Assembly (NCBI GenBank): GCA_034435035.1
Contig: DAOTXW010000081.1
Location: 149,775-213,774 of the forward strand
Direction of reading: 5' to 3'
DNA: 64,000 nt
From: JAHEME01 sp034435035
Lineage (GTDB): Bacteria > Chloroflexota > Anaerolineae > Aggregatilineales > UBA3940
The translations under genes and the position numbers were made by a program. The notes below the pieces were generated by a model that saw nothing but the letters and a program-made list of their open reading frames with translations, was not told where the DNA came from and searched no databases. This document shows positions 25,560 through 33,746 of the stretch, piece by piece; the stretch's first letter is position 1; every line of letters starts with the position of its first letter.

Positions 25560-27014
25560 TTATGCGCCGAGGCCGCCGCCCGGAGCCGCTCCCCGGGCGG
25601 ATCTGCCGCGACGAAGCCCGTTCGCCGGAGTCTGACGTGGGGCAGAGCCGGCCGCCGGCTGGCCATTCCCCCCCGCGATCATCTTCAGCCCGTCGCCGGC
25701 CAGCGCACGCAGCTCCCGCAGGAAGCGGTTGACTTCCCGCACGGTGTTGTAGTGGGCCGCGCCCACCCGCACCATGCCACCCCGCTCCTCCCGGCCCAGC
25801 GTCTGCATGATCTCCAGCGCATAGTAGTTGCCGTTCCACACATAGATGCCCCGCTGTCCCAGCTCGGAAGCTACCCGGGAGGGACTCAGCCCCTTGACGG
25901 TGAAGATCACCGTGGGAACCCGGTCCCCCAGTTCCTCAGGGGCCCGGATCCCGACGACAGCGACGCCGGGGATGCGGGCCAGCCCATCCAGCAGGCGGCG
26001 GCTCAGGTCCTTCTCATACTCCTTGATCGCCGTCAGAGCCAGCTTCAGGCGGCGGCGACGGCCCCGGTAGCCCTTAATCTGCCGGGCATATGGATCGCCG
26101 AATCGCTCACCGATCCAGTCCAGATACTCTACAGCGGCCAGCGTGCCAGCAATCCCTTCATGATTCTTGGTCCCCGTTTCCCACCGTTCGGGCGCTGAAT
26201 TAGGTGCCGGGCGCACCTTGTAGGCGGGGAGCGATTCCAGGTGCTCCTGCTTCCCGTACAGGATGCCCACGTGCGGGCCGAAGAACTTGTAGGCCGAGCA
26301 GACCAGGAAGTCACAATCCAGCGCCTGAACATCGATCGGGCCATGGGGCGCATACTGAACCGCATCCACGTAGGTCATGGCGCCCACCGCCCGCCCCATT
26401 TCGACGATCCGCTGCACGTCGTTGATGGTTCCCAGCGCGTTGGAAGCGTATGCGCAGGCGATCAGCCGCGTGCGGGGGGTGATCTGGCGCTGCATGCCTT
26501 CCATATCCAGCCGCCCGGTGGCCGGGTCAAACTCTACCCAGCGCACTTTCAGGCCCTGGTCGCGGGCCATCAGCAGCCAGGGAGCGATATCGCCGTCATG
26601 ATCCATCCGGGTGACAATGATCTGATCACCGCGGCTAAGTGTCTGCCCGATGGCCCGGCTGACGCTGAATGTCAGGGTGGTCATGTTCGCGCCAAACACG
26701 ATCTGGTCAGCAGAAGGCGCATTGAGCAGATCCGCCATGGCCACCCGTGCCTGGTGGATCATCTCATCCGTGCGCTGGCTGGTATGAAAGGCTCCGTGCT
26801 GGTTGCTGTTGGCGCGGATCAGATAGTCGCGCATGGCGTCCAGCACGCGATCGGGCACCTGCGTCCCCCCTGGATTGTCAAAGTAGATCGGGGTCAGCCC
26901 ATTAACCTTCTGTTTCAGGGCCGGGAAGCGACGGCGGATGGCAGCGAGATCCAGGTGACCAGACCGGGCGCGGCCAGATGCCGCGGGCTTGGTGGGAGAG
27001 GCCGTGAGTGTCAT
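25560..27014 (-). CDS. Class V aminotransferase, cysteine-desulfurase-like
   Basis: 484 residues of PLP fold-type I. It contains YFDNPGGTQVP, NSNQHGAFHTS, FGANMTTLTFSVSRA, MDHDGDIAPWL, D217 in YVDAVQYAPHG and the PLP Lys243 in SAYKFFGPH. It resembles the SufS/CsdA-related subfamily described from VC1184-type proteins, in which the active-site Cys loop of true desulfurases is not clear, so the sulfur donor role is unproven. The last 40 residues are low-complexity Gly/Ala/Arg and may be an unstructured tail. An AAGGAG ribosome site lies eight bases before the ATG. Confidence 0.8.
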   Translation of the reverse strand: MTLTASPTKPAASGRARSGHLDLAAIRRRFPALKQKVNGLTPIYFDNPGGTQVPDRVLDAMRDYLIRANSNQHGAFHTSQRTDEMIHQARVAMADLLNAPSADQIVFGANMTTLTFSVSRAIGQTLSRGDQIIVTRMDHDGDIAPWLLMARDQGLKVRWVEFDPATGRLDMEGMQRQITPRTRLIACAYASNALGTINDVQRIVEMGRAVGAMTYVDAVQYAPHGPIDVQALDCDFLVCSAYKFFGPHVGILYGKQEHLESLPAYKVRPAPNSAPERWETGTKNHEGIAGTLAAVEYLDWIGERFGDPYARQIKGYRGRRRRLKLALTAIKEYEKDLSRRLLDGLARIPGVAVVGIRAPEELGDRVPTVIFTVKGLSPSRVASELGQRGIYVWNGNYYALEIMQTLGREERGGMVRVGAAHYNTVREVNRFLRELRALAGDGLKMIAGGNGQPAAGSAPRQTPANGLRRGRSARGAAPGGGLGA

Positions 27015-27374
27015 GGGGGCGGCTCCTTACGGGACAATACCGATGCAGCCATTCTACGGCCTGCCGCCCCGTTCACCGACTGCCTGTGTTATGGGGCGGT
27101 TTAGTTGAACTCTGGTTAGAAAATCTACCCTCAGGAAGGGCATCCTACGCGCTGCGTCAGGGAGGCAGGCACAGTCATTATTACCGACCTCAAACCTGGC
27201 AGATTGCGACTTCGGCTCCTCCGCAGTATTCTGCAGCCAGTGCTGGGCGGGGTCGCTCCGGTGCAGGGCGCCGGACGGCCGGGTTATTCCCCTTCCCCCT
27301 AACACGCCGGTTGCTGCCCGCCATGACGCGGTTTCACAGCCGGCGTTCCAGGCAGTCAAAGTGGATACGCTGTC
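27015..27374. other. Intergenic region between divergent genes
   Basis: 360 bp between the aminotransferase (minus) and deoxynucleoside kinase (plus) starts. The minus side has an AAGGAG ribosome site and a TAGAAT hexamer (27051-27056 reversed). I see no gene or RNA structure I can support in the rest. Confidence 0.4.
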
Positions 27375-28451
27375 ATGACTCGTCACCCCTACATTGCGAT
27401 CGAGGGGGTCATTGGCGTAGGCAAAACCACGCTTGCCCGCCTGCTGGCCCCGGAGCTGCGCGGCGAGGTGCTGCTGGAGGAATTCGAGGAGAATCCCTTC
27501 CTGTCCGATTTCTATGCCGACCGCGCGCGGTACGCGTTCCAGACCCAGATCTTCTTTCTGCTTAGCCGCTACCGGCAGCAGACTACCACGGTACCGGCGG
27601 CTCTACTGCGTGGACCGGTCATCTCGGATTACACCTTTGACAAGGACAGCCTGTTCGCTCACCTGACGCTGCACGGCGACGAAATGGTGATGTATGAGCG
27701 TGTCTACGCCGCGCTCAGCGAAAAGATGCGCCGCCCGGATCTGCTGGTCTATCTGCGGGCCGATCTCGATGTGCTGATGGGCCGCATCGCCGCCCGCGAC
27801 CGTCCCTATGAGCGCAACATGGATCGCGGGTACATCGAGGAACTGCGATCCGCCTATGAGCGCTTTATGGCTGCCTACCAGGATGGCCCGCTGCTGATCA
27901 TTGACACCAACGATCTGGACATCGTGCAGCGCGCTGACGATCTGACTCAGGTGACTCAACGCATCAAGAACAGCCTGTCAACGGACACCTATCAGGCGGC
28001 GCTGCCCGGCGTGGGCGGGGAGGAGACGCGCAAGCCGCAAGCCATTCTGCACGACCTGGAGGACGGCCCACATCGCCTGACCGACTTTCAGCAATTTCAC
28101 CTATCGCTGGATGCCGATAAAGGCTTTTCACCGGATCCTTATCTCAATTTCATCGGCTTAAGCGAAGAGGTCGGGGAACTGGCACAGGTCCTCAAGATGC
28201 TGTGGGCGCGGCAGACCGCCCTGCACCAGCAGGGTATTGATGGCGAACAGGCCCGTCGGCTGGCGCTCAGCCAGTATCGCAGCGCCCTTCAGGATGAGCT
28301 GGCTGACTGCCTGGCTTTTTTGCTCAAGCTCAGCAACTATGCCGGGATCGAGCTGGAATCGGCTTATCTGGGCAAGATGCAGATCAACGCCGCCCGCCGC
28401 TGGCGGGACGGGCGCGTGATTGAAGATCGATCCGCACATGAGGAGGCGTGA
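27375..28451 (+). CDS. Deoxynucleoside kinase fused to a MazG-like pyrophosphohydrolase
   Basis: 358 residues. Residues 1-207 are a deoxynucleoside kinase (P-loop GVIGVGKTT 11-19; EEFEENPFLSDFY; SDYTFDKDSLFA; a lid region RDRPYERNMD). After a linker of about 40 residues the C-terminal part (about 250-350) has the MazG-like all-alpha NTP pyrophosphohydrolase pattern GLSEEVGELAQVLKML and ELADCLAFLLKLSNYAGIE, with the acidic residues that bind magnesium. The fusion pairs a dNTP salvage step with a dNTP-hydrolysing one. It is coupled to a second kinase by a TGATG overlap. Confidence 0.85.
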   Translation: MTRHPYIAIEGVIGVGKTTLARLLAPELRGEVLLEEFEENPFLSDFYADRARYAFQTQIFFLLSRYRQQTTTVPAALLRGPVISDYTFDKDSLFAHLTLHGDEMVMYERVYAALSEKMRRPDLLVYLRADLDVLMGRIAARDRPYERNMDRGYIEELRSAYERFMAAYQDGPLLIIDTNDLDIVQRADDLTQVTQRIKNSLSTDTYQAALPGVGGEETRKPQAILHDLEDGPHRLTDFQQFHLSLDADKGFSPDPYLNFIGLSEEVGELAQVLKMLWARQTALHQQGIDGEQARRLALSQYRSALQDELADCLAFLLKLSNYAGIELESAYLGKMQINAARRWRDGRVIEDRSAHEEA

Positions 28452-29131
28452 TGACTGCCGGGAAGAAGTTCGTCGCTATTGCGGGAAACGTCGGCGTCGG
28501 CAAGAGCTCGCTCACGACGCTGCTGTCCGGTCACATGGGCTGGAAGGCGTTCTACGAAGCGGTGGATGAGAATCCCTACCTGGCCGATTTCTACCGCGAC
28601 ATGCAGGCCTGGAGCTTCCATTCGCAGATATTCTTCCTGACGCGCCGGCTGCGGCACCATCGCCAGCTCATGGAATGGCCTTTTTCAGTCATCCAGGATC
28701 GCAGCGTCTATGAAGACGCGGAGATCTTCGCGCGGAATCTGTACCAGCAGGGTTTGATGTCCGGGCGTGACTGGGACAGCTACCGCGAGCTGTACGATGT
28801 CCTGACCGAATTCCTCCCGGCACCGGATGTGGTGGTCTATCTGCGGGCTTCTGTCCCCACACTGATGGAGCGCATACGGCGGCGCGGGCGGGAGTTCGAG
28901 CGGGAGATCGAGCCCCACTACCTGCACCGACTGAACCTCCTCTACGAAGACTGGATCGCCCGGTTCACGCTCAGCCCGGTTCTGATCGTCCCCTCAGACG
29001 AACTGGACTTCGTGGCACACAGCTCCCATCTGGATCTCATCGCCTCCAAGATCCTTGAGAAGCTGGAAGGAAAAGATGAAGTGCTTTTTCTAGCTGAGGA
29101 AATCGAGCGCGCTAATGGTGTCGCGGCCTGA
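28451..29131 (+). CDS. Deoxynucleoside kinase (dGK/dAK-like)
   Basis: 226 residues with P-loop GNVGVGKSS (12-20), YEAVDENPYLADFY, the catalytic-type motif QDRSVYEDAEIF and a lid RRRGREFERE. It phosphorylates deoxynucleosides; which ones cannot be read. Together with the preceding fused kinase it resembles the paired dGK/dAK arrangement of some bacteria, where the two subunits form a heterodimer (family knowledge; not shown here). The ATG at 28451 overlaps the upstream stop and follows AGGAGG. An intrinsic terminator follows. Confidence 0.85.
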   Translation: MTAGKKFVAIAGNVGVGKSSLTTLLSGHMGWKAFYEAVDENPYLADFYRDMQAWSFHSQIFFLTRRLRHHRQLMEWPFSVIQDRSVYEDAEIFARNLYQQGLMSGRDWDSYRELYDVLTEFLPAPDVVVYLRASVPTLMERIRRRGREFEREIEPHYLHRLNLLYEDWIARFTLSPVLIVPSDELDFVAHSSHLDLIASKILEKLEGKDEVLFLAEEIERANGVAA

Positions 29132-29148
29132 CCGCACGCAGATCCCGC

Positions 29149-29195
29149 AGCAGGAGGTGGGCTGCAGCCAGTGGCCCACCTCCTGCTCTCTTTTT
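29149..29195 (+). terminator. Intrinsic terminator after the deoxynucleoside kinase operon
   Basis: A perfect 14-bp stem, AGCAGGAGGTGGGC (29149-29162) with GCCCACCTCCTGCT (29174-29187), encloses an 11-base loop and is followed by CTCTTTTT. This is a textbook terminator for plus-strand transcription. Confidence 0.85.
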
Positions 29196-29204
29196 CTGCC
29201 AGGG

Positions 29205-30611
29205 TCAGCGGTTGAGGTAATCGGCGCCCAGCACGACCTGGATATCGTACAACGTGGTAGTGGGCTGGGTGGCTACAATAGCGCTGTCGGGCACGCCCAG
29301 CAGATCAGCCAGGTAGCGCGCTGTGGCGCTCTTACCGGTGAAGTTGTAGATGATGGTCTGCGCGTAATCGAAGCGATCGGCATTGCCGACTGAGGCGACC
29401 TGAATGCCGGCAGCCTGCAGCATATTGCCGGTTTCGGTCGCCAGCCCCTCCTGCGAGGTCCCATTGACCACACTGACCACTGCACGCTCGGCCTGCGCGG
29501 CGGCAGCCAGATCTTCCTGAACCTGCGGCGTGCAGCCTCCCCCGGTGCCGCTGAACATGCTGGTCATCAGCCCACGCACCTTCTCCCGCTCCCAGATGAT
29601 CACCTGGCTGCCATCCTCGCGGGTGACCAGATCTTCGACATACTCCCCGCTGATCACCGCCGAGCAAATATTCTCACGTGGAACCTCAGCCGCCAGCCGG
29701 GTCAGCTCAAGGATTTGCTCCAGAGTCAGGTTGGTGTTGACGCCCTGCTGAACGTCCGAGTAGATATCCGGAGCCTGCGCCAGCAGGTTGGGGAGCTGAC
29801 CGGTGCTGAGCACATGATCGCGGATGGCGAAGAGCACCTGCTGCTGGCGGGCGGCGCGATCAAAGTCGCTGCCAAAAGTGGCGCGCGTCCGCGCATACTT
29901 CAGCAGAGTCTCGCCGCCCATGCAGTAGTCGCCAGCCTCAATATAGAACGGATCGTAGCCGGTGCCTTCGGCAGCCGGATAATCCGGGTCGTCGATCGTC
30001 TCCGGCACATTGATCGGGATGCACCCCAGCCGATCGATGATCTGCACAAAAGCATAGAAATTAACCGACGCATAGTAGCTGACGGGCACGCCGAAGTTGT
30101 ACTGCACCGTCTTCATCGCCAGGGCCGGCCCGCCGCCGCCCGGATACTGATCAGCATCGCCCCGGAAGTGCGCCGTATTGATCCGGTCGTAGACCCCGTA
30201 GTCCGGGATCTCCACCCACAGGTCGCGGGGCAGTGAGAGCATCCCGGCCGTCCGGCTGGCAGGATCAATGGTCAGCAGGATCATCGTATCCGTTCGCCAC
30301 GGCCCGGTTTCCAGCTCCCGCTCGTCGATCCCCAGCAGCAGGATGGTGACACGCTCGCCGGGGGCCCAGGCCGCGGCACTTTCGCCCGCTGCGTCTTCCG
30401 GGTTGCCGTCTGCATCTGCGCCCAGGTCCGGGCCGCCTGCGCCGGATGCGCCCCACGGCGCTCCCGCCACAAACCCGCGCACCTGATTGAAGGTCAGATA
30501 CCCCAGGCCCAGCACGCCCGCGATGAAGAGGGCCATCAGCGCATACGTCCCCCAGGGGGGGAGTTCCAGGCGATGGCGGCGGCGGACGTGGTGGGGGTCT
30601 CGGTAGCCCAT
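29205..30611 (-). CDS. LytR-CpsA-Psr (LCP) family protein with LytR_C domain
   Basis: 468 residues: basic start, membrane helix (about 19-40), LCP domain (about 90-265; LLLGIDERELETGPWRTDTM, RDLWVEIPDYG, ARTRATFGSDFDRAARQQQV) and a C-terminal LytR_C domain (about 370-465; VSVVNGTSQEGLATETGNML). LCP enzymes move polyprenyl-phosphate-linked glycopolymers onto the wall or surface; the Arg/Asp ligands for the lipid phosphates are present. The gene lies 12 bp behind the pseudo-PP2C/propeller gene, so the two form an operon. Confidence 0.85.
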   Translation of the reverse strand: MGYRDPHHVRRRHRLELPPWGTYALMALFIAGVLGLGYLTFNQVRGFVAGAPWGASGAGGPDLGADADGNPEDAAGESAAAWAPGERVTILLLGIDERELETGPWRTDTMILLTIDPASRTAGMLSLPRDLWVEIPDYGVYDRINTAHFRGDADQYPGGGGPALAMKTVQYNFGVPVSYYASVNFYAFVQIIDRLGCIPINVPETIDDPDYPAAEGTGYDPFYIEAGDYCMGGETLLKYARTRATFGSDFDRAARQQQVLFAIRDHVLSTGQLPNLLAQAPDIYSDVQQGVNTNLTLEQILELTRLAAEVPRENICSAVISGEYVEDLVTREDGSQVIIWEREKVRGLMTSMFSGTGGGCTPQVQEDLAAAAQAERAVVSVVNGTSQEGLATETGNMLQAAGIQVASVGNADRFDYAQTIIYNFTGKSATARYLADLLGVPDSAIVATQPTTTLYDIQVVLGADYLNR

Positions 30612-30623
30612 GCGGGATTCTTT

Positions 30624-32774
30624 CTAGGGACGCGCGAACGTGTACAGGCGGTTGCCCGCTGTGACATAGATGTTCGGCGGCTGATCGGCGCTGTAAACGC
30701 CGGATACGGCATCCAGCACCGTATCATCCGTGTCTTTATAGTTCCGCAAGAAGGCACCCGTCAGCGCAGTCGAATAGATGCGCCCGCCCCCCGGATCGGC
30801 GATGAAGAACGCCCGATCAAAGGGGCTCAGGTTCAAGAAGAACGCAGCCGGACGGGCGATAGGCTGCGGCAGCCCATCCAGCGCGAAGGTTTCTGACCGC
30901 CCAAAGAAGAATTTGGAGATGCGCCCGTTCGCATGCAGCGTATAGACGTTGCCGTTCGTGTCGATCTCCATATCGATGGCGTCACCTAACTGCGGATCGA
31001 TATCGGTGAAGTATCGCTGTGGGGGCGTGCTGTATGAATCAGGGCCGGCGCTGTAGCGCCAGATCTCGTTGGCGCCGCTGTCGAGCACATATAGATCGCG
31101 ATCGTAGACGGCAATAGCCCGCGGCTCGATCCAGGCCTGCGAGCTGGGCAGCACCGTGGCCGTCACGTCAAAGCTGGGCGAGTAAGTAATGAGCAAGCCG
31201 TTGCCACCGGCATCGCGGGAGAGAACGGCCAGCACATTCCGCTGGGGGACGCCACCTTCAACCATCCAGGTGAGGTCGATCAGCCCGCCAACTACCTGGT
31301 TGCTGATGACTTCCCCCTTGCGGGTGATGATCTGGGATGAGGCATTCACCAGCCGCAGACCGTTCTCGCTGAGATCTTCCCGGTACAACACATCGCCGGT
31401 GGTATCGATCACGTAGATGTTGATCCCCTGCATGATCGGGCCGCGCAGGTAGGCCCCCGGCTCATATTCGCGCAGCAGCACCGGGCTGATACGGGTCACA
31501 TGGTCATAGGAGTCCAGCGCCGCCAGCGCATCCAGCCGCAGCTGCCAGATTTCCGCGCTCGGCTTGCGAATCTCGGCAGCCTGATCCAGCAGAAAGATAG
31601 CCGTCTCCCAGTGCGGGCGCGCCTGAGCCTGATTATTACCGGCAGTCCGGGCCGACTCGATCTCAGCCTGCGCCTCGCGTACCAGCTGCGCATATTGGGA
31701 TGTCGATCCACGCAGACGATAAACCGCCGTGGTCAGCAGGGCGATCAGGACAGTGACCGCCAGCGCCACACCAACCTGCATCGTCGTGGAAAGATGCAGG
31801 CGCTGAGCCAGCGGATTATCCATCTCATCTTCCGGCAGCATCCGCTCCACCAGCGTCCGCGTCCCACTGGTCGCCTGGGCCAGCCCGCTGGCTGCATTGC
31901 GCCCCAGCCGATTGAACAACGGCGGCCTCCGCGGCGGGATCGGGGCCGGCGGCGGGCTGTCGGATGAGAAGGGTAGCCCCTCGCTCGGCACAGTCGGGGA
32001 GGGCGCTGCCTGAGGCGGCGGGCCAGCATACTCGCTGATGGGCGGCGCCATCGGCAGGCGGCGCGGGGGCGGTTCCGGGTCGCTCTCCCCTTCTGCCAGC
32101 GGGGCCACCAGCTTGATCACCTCAGCGGCGGCAAAATCGCCTGCGACGCTGCGGATGTTCAGAACCGCGGTGTCCACCTCACCGCTTTCGACCGCATGGC
32201 GGATCACGGGGTTCTTGACGTGGTTCAGCGCCGAATCGGCCAGAATCAGGAAGTCCCCGGATCGCACCTCGCGCCGGTAGAATCGGACATCGGGCTGAGC
32301 CTCCGCGCCCAACGGCGGCATGCCATCGGAGACTTCCTCGTCGTCCGGGAGCCGTTCCACAAAATCCTCGCGAATCAGGAAACAGCGCGCCGGGCCGACC
32401 GCTGCCAGATACAGCTCCTGCTCGCGCAGCACCGCACAGGCCAGCCCCACAGCCAGAGGCACAGGCCGGCCCGCATTCTTCTGCCGCAGCGACTCGTTCA
32501 GGGCCGTGATCGCCTCGCGCAGGGCAGAGGTCACACTGCCAGCGGTCGAGAAATAGGCGGCTGCTACCCCCCGAATGGCTTCTTCATACAGCGCCGCCGA
32601 TTCTCGCTGCCCGGCTCCCAGGCCGATCAACCCAAAGAATGTGTCCCCATCCCGTCCGCGGGCCGGGCGACGCGGTGGCGGCATGGCGATCGCGCCGGGC
32701 GATGCTGCGCTGATCGCACGACCGCTGACCACGAAAAGATGGCCGACTAGGGCTTCTAGCTCTGAAGATGCCAT
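30624..32774 (-). CDS. Degenerate PP2C-like domain, membrane helix and beta-propeller
   Basis: 716 residues. Residues 1-235 follow the PP2C pattern but the metal-binding DGxGG motif reads IGLGAG (in FFGLIGLGAGQ), and the later SDGL motif reads ADSAL, so phosphatase activity is unlikely. A Pro-rich linker leads to a membrane helix (about 325-347), a short coil and an extracytoplasmic six-bladed-propeller-like region (about 440-716; IDTTGDVLYREDLSENGLRL, MEIDTNGNVYTLHANGRISK). The architecture suggests transfer of a signal across the membrane. It is co-transcribed with the LCP gene. A strong promoter and a 10-codon leader ORF precede it. Confidence 0.75.
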   Translation of the reverse strand: MASSELEALVGHLFVVSGRAISAASPGAIAMPPPRRPARGRDGDTFFGLIGLGAGQRESAALYEEAIRGVAAAYFSTAGSVTSALREAITALNESLRQKNAGRPVPLAVGLACAVLREQELYLAAVGPARCFLIREDFVERLPDDEEVSDGMPPLGAEAQPDVRFYRREVRSGDFLILADSALNHVKNPVIRHAVESGEVDTAVLNIRSVAGDFAAAEVIKLVAPLAEGESDPEPPPRRLPMAPPISEYAGPPPQAAPSPTVPSEGLPFSSDSPPPAPIPPRRPPLFNRLGRNAASGLAQATSGTRTLVERMLPEDEMDNPLAQRLHLSTTMQVGVALAVTVLIALLTTAVYRLRGSTSQYAQLVREAQAEIESARTAGNNQAQARPHWETAIFLLDQAAEIRKPSAEIWQLRLDALAALDSYDHVTRISPVLLREYEPGAYLRGPIMQGINIYVIDTTGDVLYREDLSENGLRLVNASSQIITRKGEVISNQVVGGLIDLTWMVEGGVPQRNVLAVLSRDAGGNGLLITYSPSFDVTATVLPSSQAWIEPRAIAVYDRDLYVLDSGANEIWRYSAGPDSYSTPPQRYFTDIDPQLGDAIDMEIDTNGNVYTLHANGRISKFFFGRSETFALDGLPQPIARPAAFFLNLSPFDRAFFIADPGGGRIYSTALTGAFLRNYKDTDDTVLDAVSGVYSADQPPNIYVTAGNRLYTFARP

Positions 32775-32776
32775 GC

Positions 32777-32809
32777 TCAGCTCTGCGGAACAGATGCGCG
32801 GTAGATCAT
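32777..32809 (-). CDS. 10-codon leaderless upstream ORF of the pseudo-PP2C gene
   Basis: The ATG at 32809 lies six bases after the TACAAT -10 box, so it should be the first codon of the mRNA. It encodes MIYRASVPQS and stops two bases before the ATG of the 716-residue protein. It probably acts by translational coupling rather than through its peptide (inference). Confidence 0.4.
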   Translation of the reverse strand: MIYRASVPQS

Positions 32810-32815
32810 GGGGGC

Positions 32816-32844
32816 ATTGTACCGGAGTCCCCCGGTAGTGGCAA
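32816..32844 (-). promoter_or_regulatory. Sigma-70-type promoter of the pseudo-PP2C/LCP operon
   Basis: On the minus strand TTGCCA (32844-32839), a 17-base spacer and TACAAT (32821-32816); both hexamers are five of six matches. Expected start at or beside the mini-ORF ATG at 32809. Confidence 0.65.
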
Positions 32845-32855
32845 TCAATGGGGCG

Positions 32856-33746
32856 TCAGGGACCGACCGCCTGCTCAACCTCATCAGACTCTTCGCCCCC
32901 ATCCTGAGCGCGAATCTCATCGTAGATGGCTTCCAGCCCGGCGCGGATACGCCGCTGCATCTCCTCGCGCCGGTCGGGAGGGTATGAGAAGTGGGTGAGA
33001 AAATCGGCGACCAGCCCACCCACTTCCGACCGTGGCCGCCCGGCGCGGCACAGGCTGGCGATCCGCCGACGCGCTCCCCGCAGATATTCGGACAGAGGCG
33101 CTGTGGCGGCCGGGCGGACCGGCTCACCGCGACCCGGCACGACAATCCAGCCGGCATACCGCTCGCGGCGCAGTTCGGTCAGCGCGTTCAGCCACTGCTT
33201 GGTTGCCGCATCGGCGATCAGCGGGGGCTGCCCTATCACCACAGAGTCACCGGCAAAGATCACCTTGCAGTCGCTCACGATCACCCAGAGGCTTCCCCTT
33301 GTTGGGCCAGGTCGATGTTGCAGGGTCACCTCGCGTCCGCCGCTGATCAGCGCCATCGACTCGCTGAAGGACACCTGCGGCGGGACGAGGTTCAGGCTGG
33401 CGATGGCAACCAGATCATTGTCGTTGGCGCTCAGCTCATCTGCTGCCTGGGATACAAAGGGCTGCTTGAGATCGAGGATCAGGCGGGCCGAGGCCTCATG
33501 CGCCACCACTGGCGCCCCGAACAGTTCGCTGCCCAGGATGCGATCGCGATGAGGATCGGTCAGCACCAGATACTGCACAGGCTGCTGGCTGATGGCTCGC
33601 AGTGCGTCCAGCCATGCCCGGGCCTCTGCAGGCATGGGTGGCGTATCAATGCAGATCCAGCCTTCATCAGTCAGCACTGCGCCCACCGTCACCAGGGTGC
33701 AGCCGGTCTCAACAAAGACCCCCGGGGCGATCTCCTGCACCGTCAT
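32856..33746 (-). CDS. Metallo-beta-lactamase-fold protein with degenerate metal site
   Basis: 296 residues. The MBL fold is clear (VFVETGCTLVTVGAVLTDEG, WICIDTPP, VQYLVLTD, VIFAGDSVV). However the HxHxDH motif reads DPHRDR (in TDPHRDRILG), the next zinc His region reads PGPTRGS instead of PGHTxGS, and the last reads PGRGEP instead of PGHGxP. Only the middle His, the two Asp positions and possibly the His of VVAHEAS remain, so metal-dependent hydrolysis is improbable. The ATG overlaps the AlaX-like gene stop (ATGA), so the two are co-translated. Confidence 0.8.
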   Translation of the reverse strand: MTVQEIAPGVFVETGCTLVTVGAVLTDEGWICIDTPPMPAEARAWLDALRAISQQPVQYLVLTDPHRDRILGSELFGAPVVAHEASARLILDLKQPFVSQAADELSANDNDLVAIASLNLVPPQVSFSESMALISGGREVTLQHRPGPTRGSLWVIVSDCKVIFAGDSVVIGQPPLIADAATKQWLNALTELRRERYAGWIVVPGRGEPVRPAATAPLSEYLRGARRRIASLCRAGRPRSEVGGLVADFLTHFSYPPDRREEMQRRIRAGLEAIYDEIRAQDGGEESDEVEQAVGP

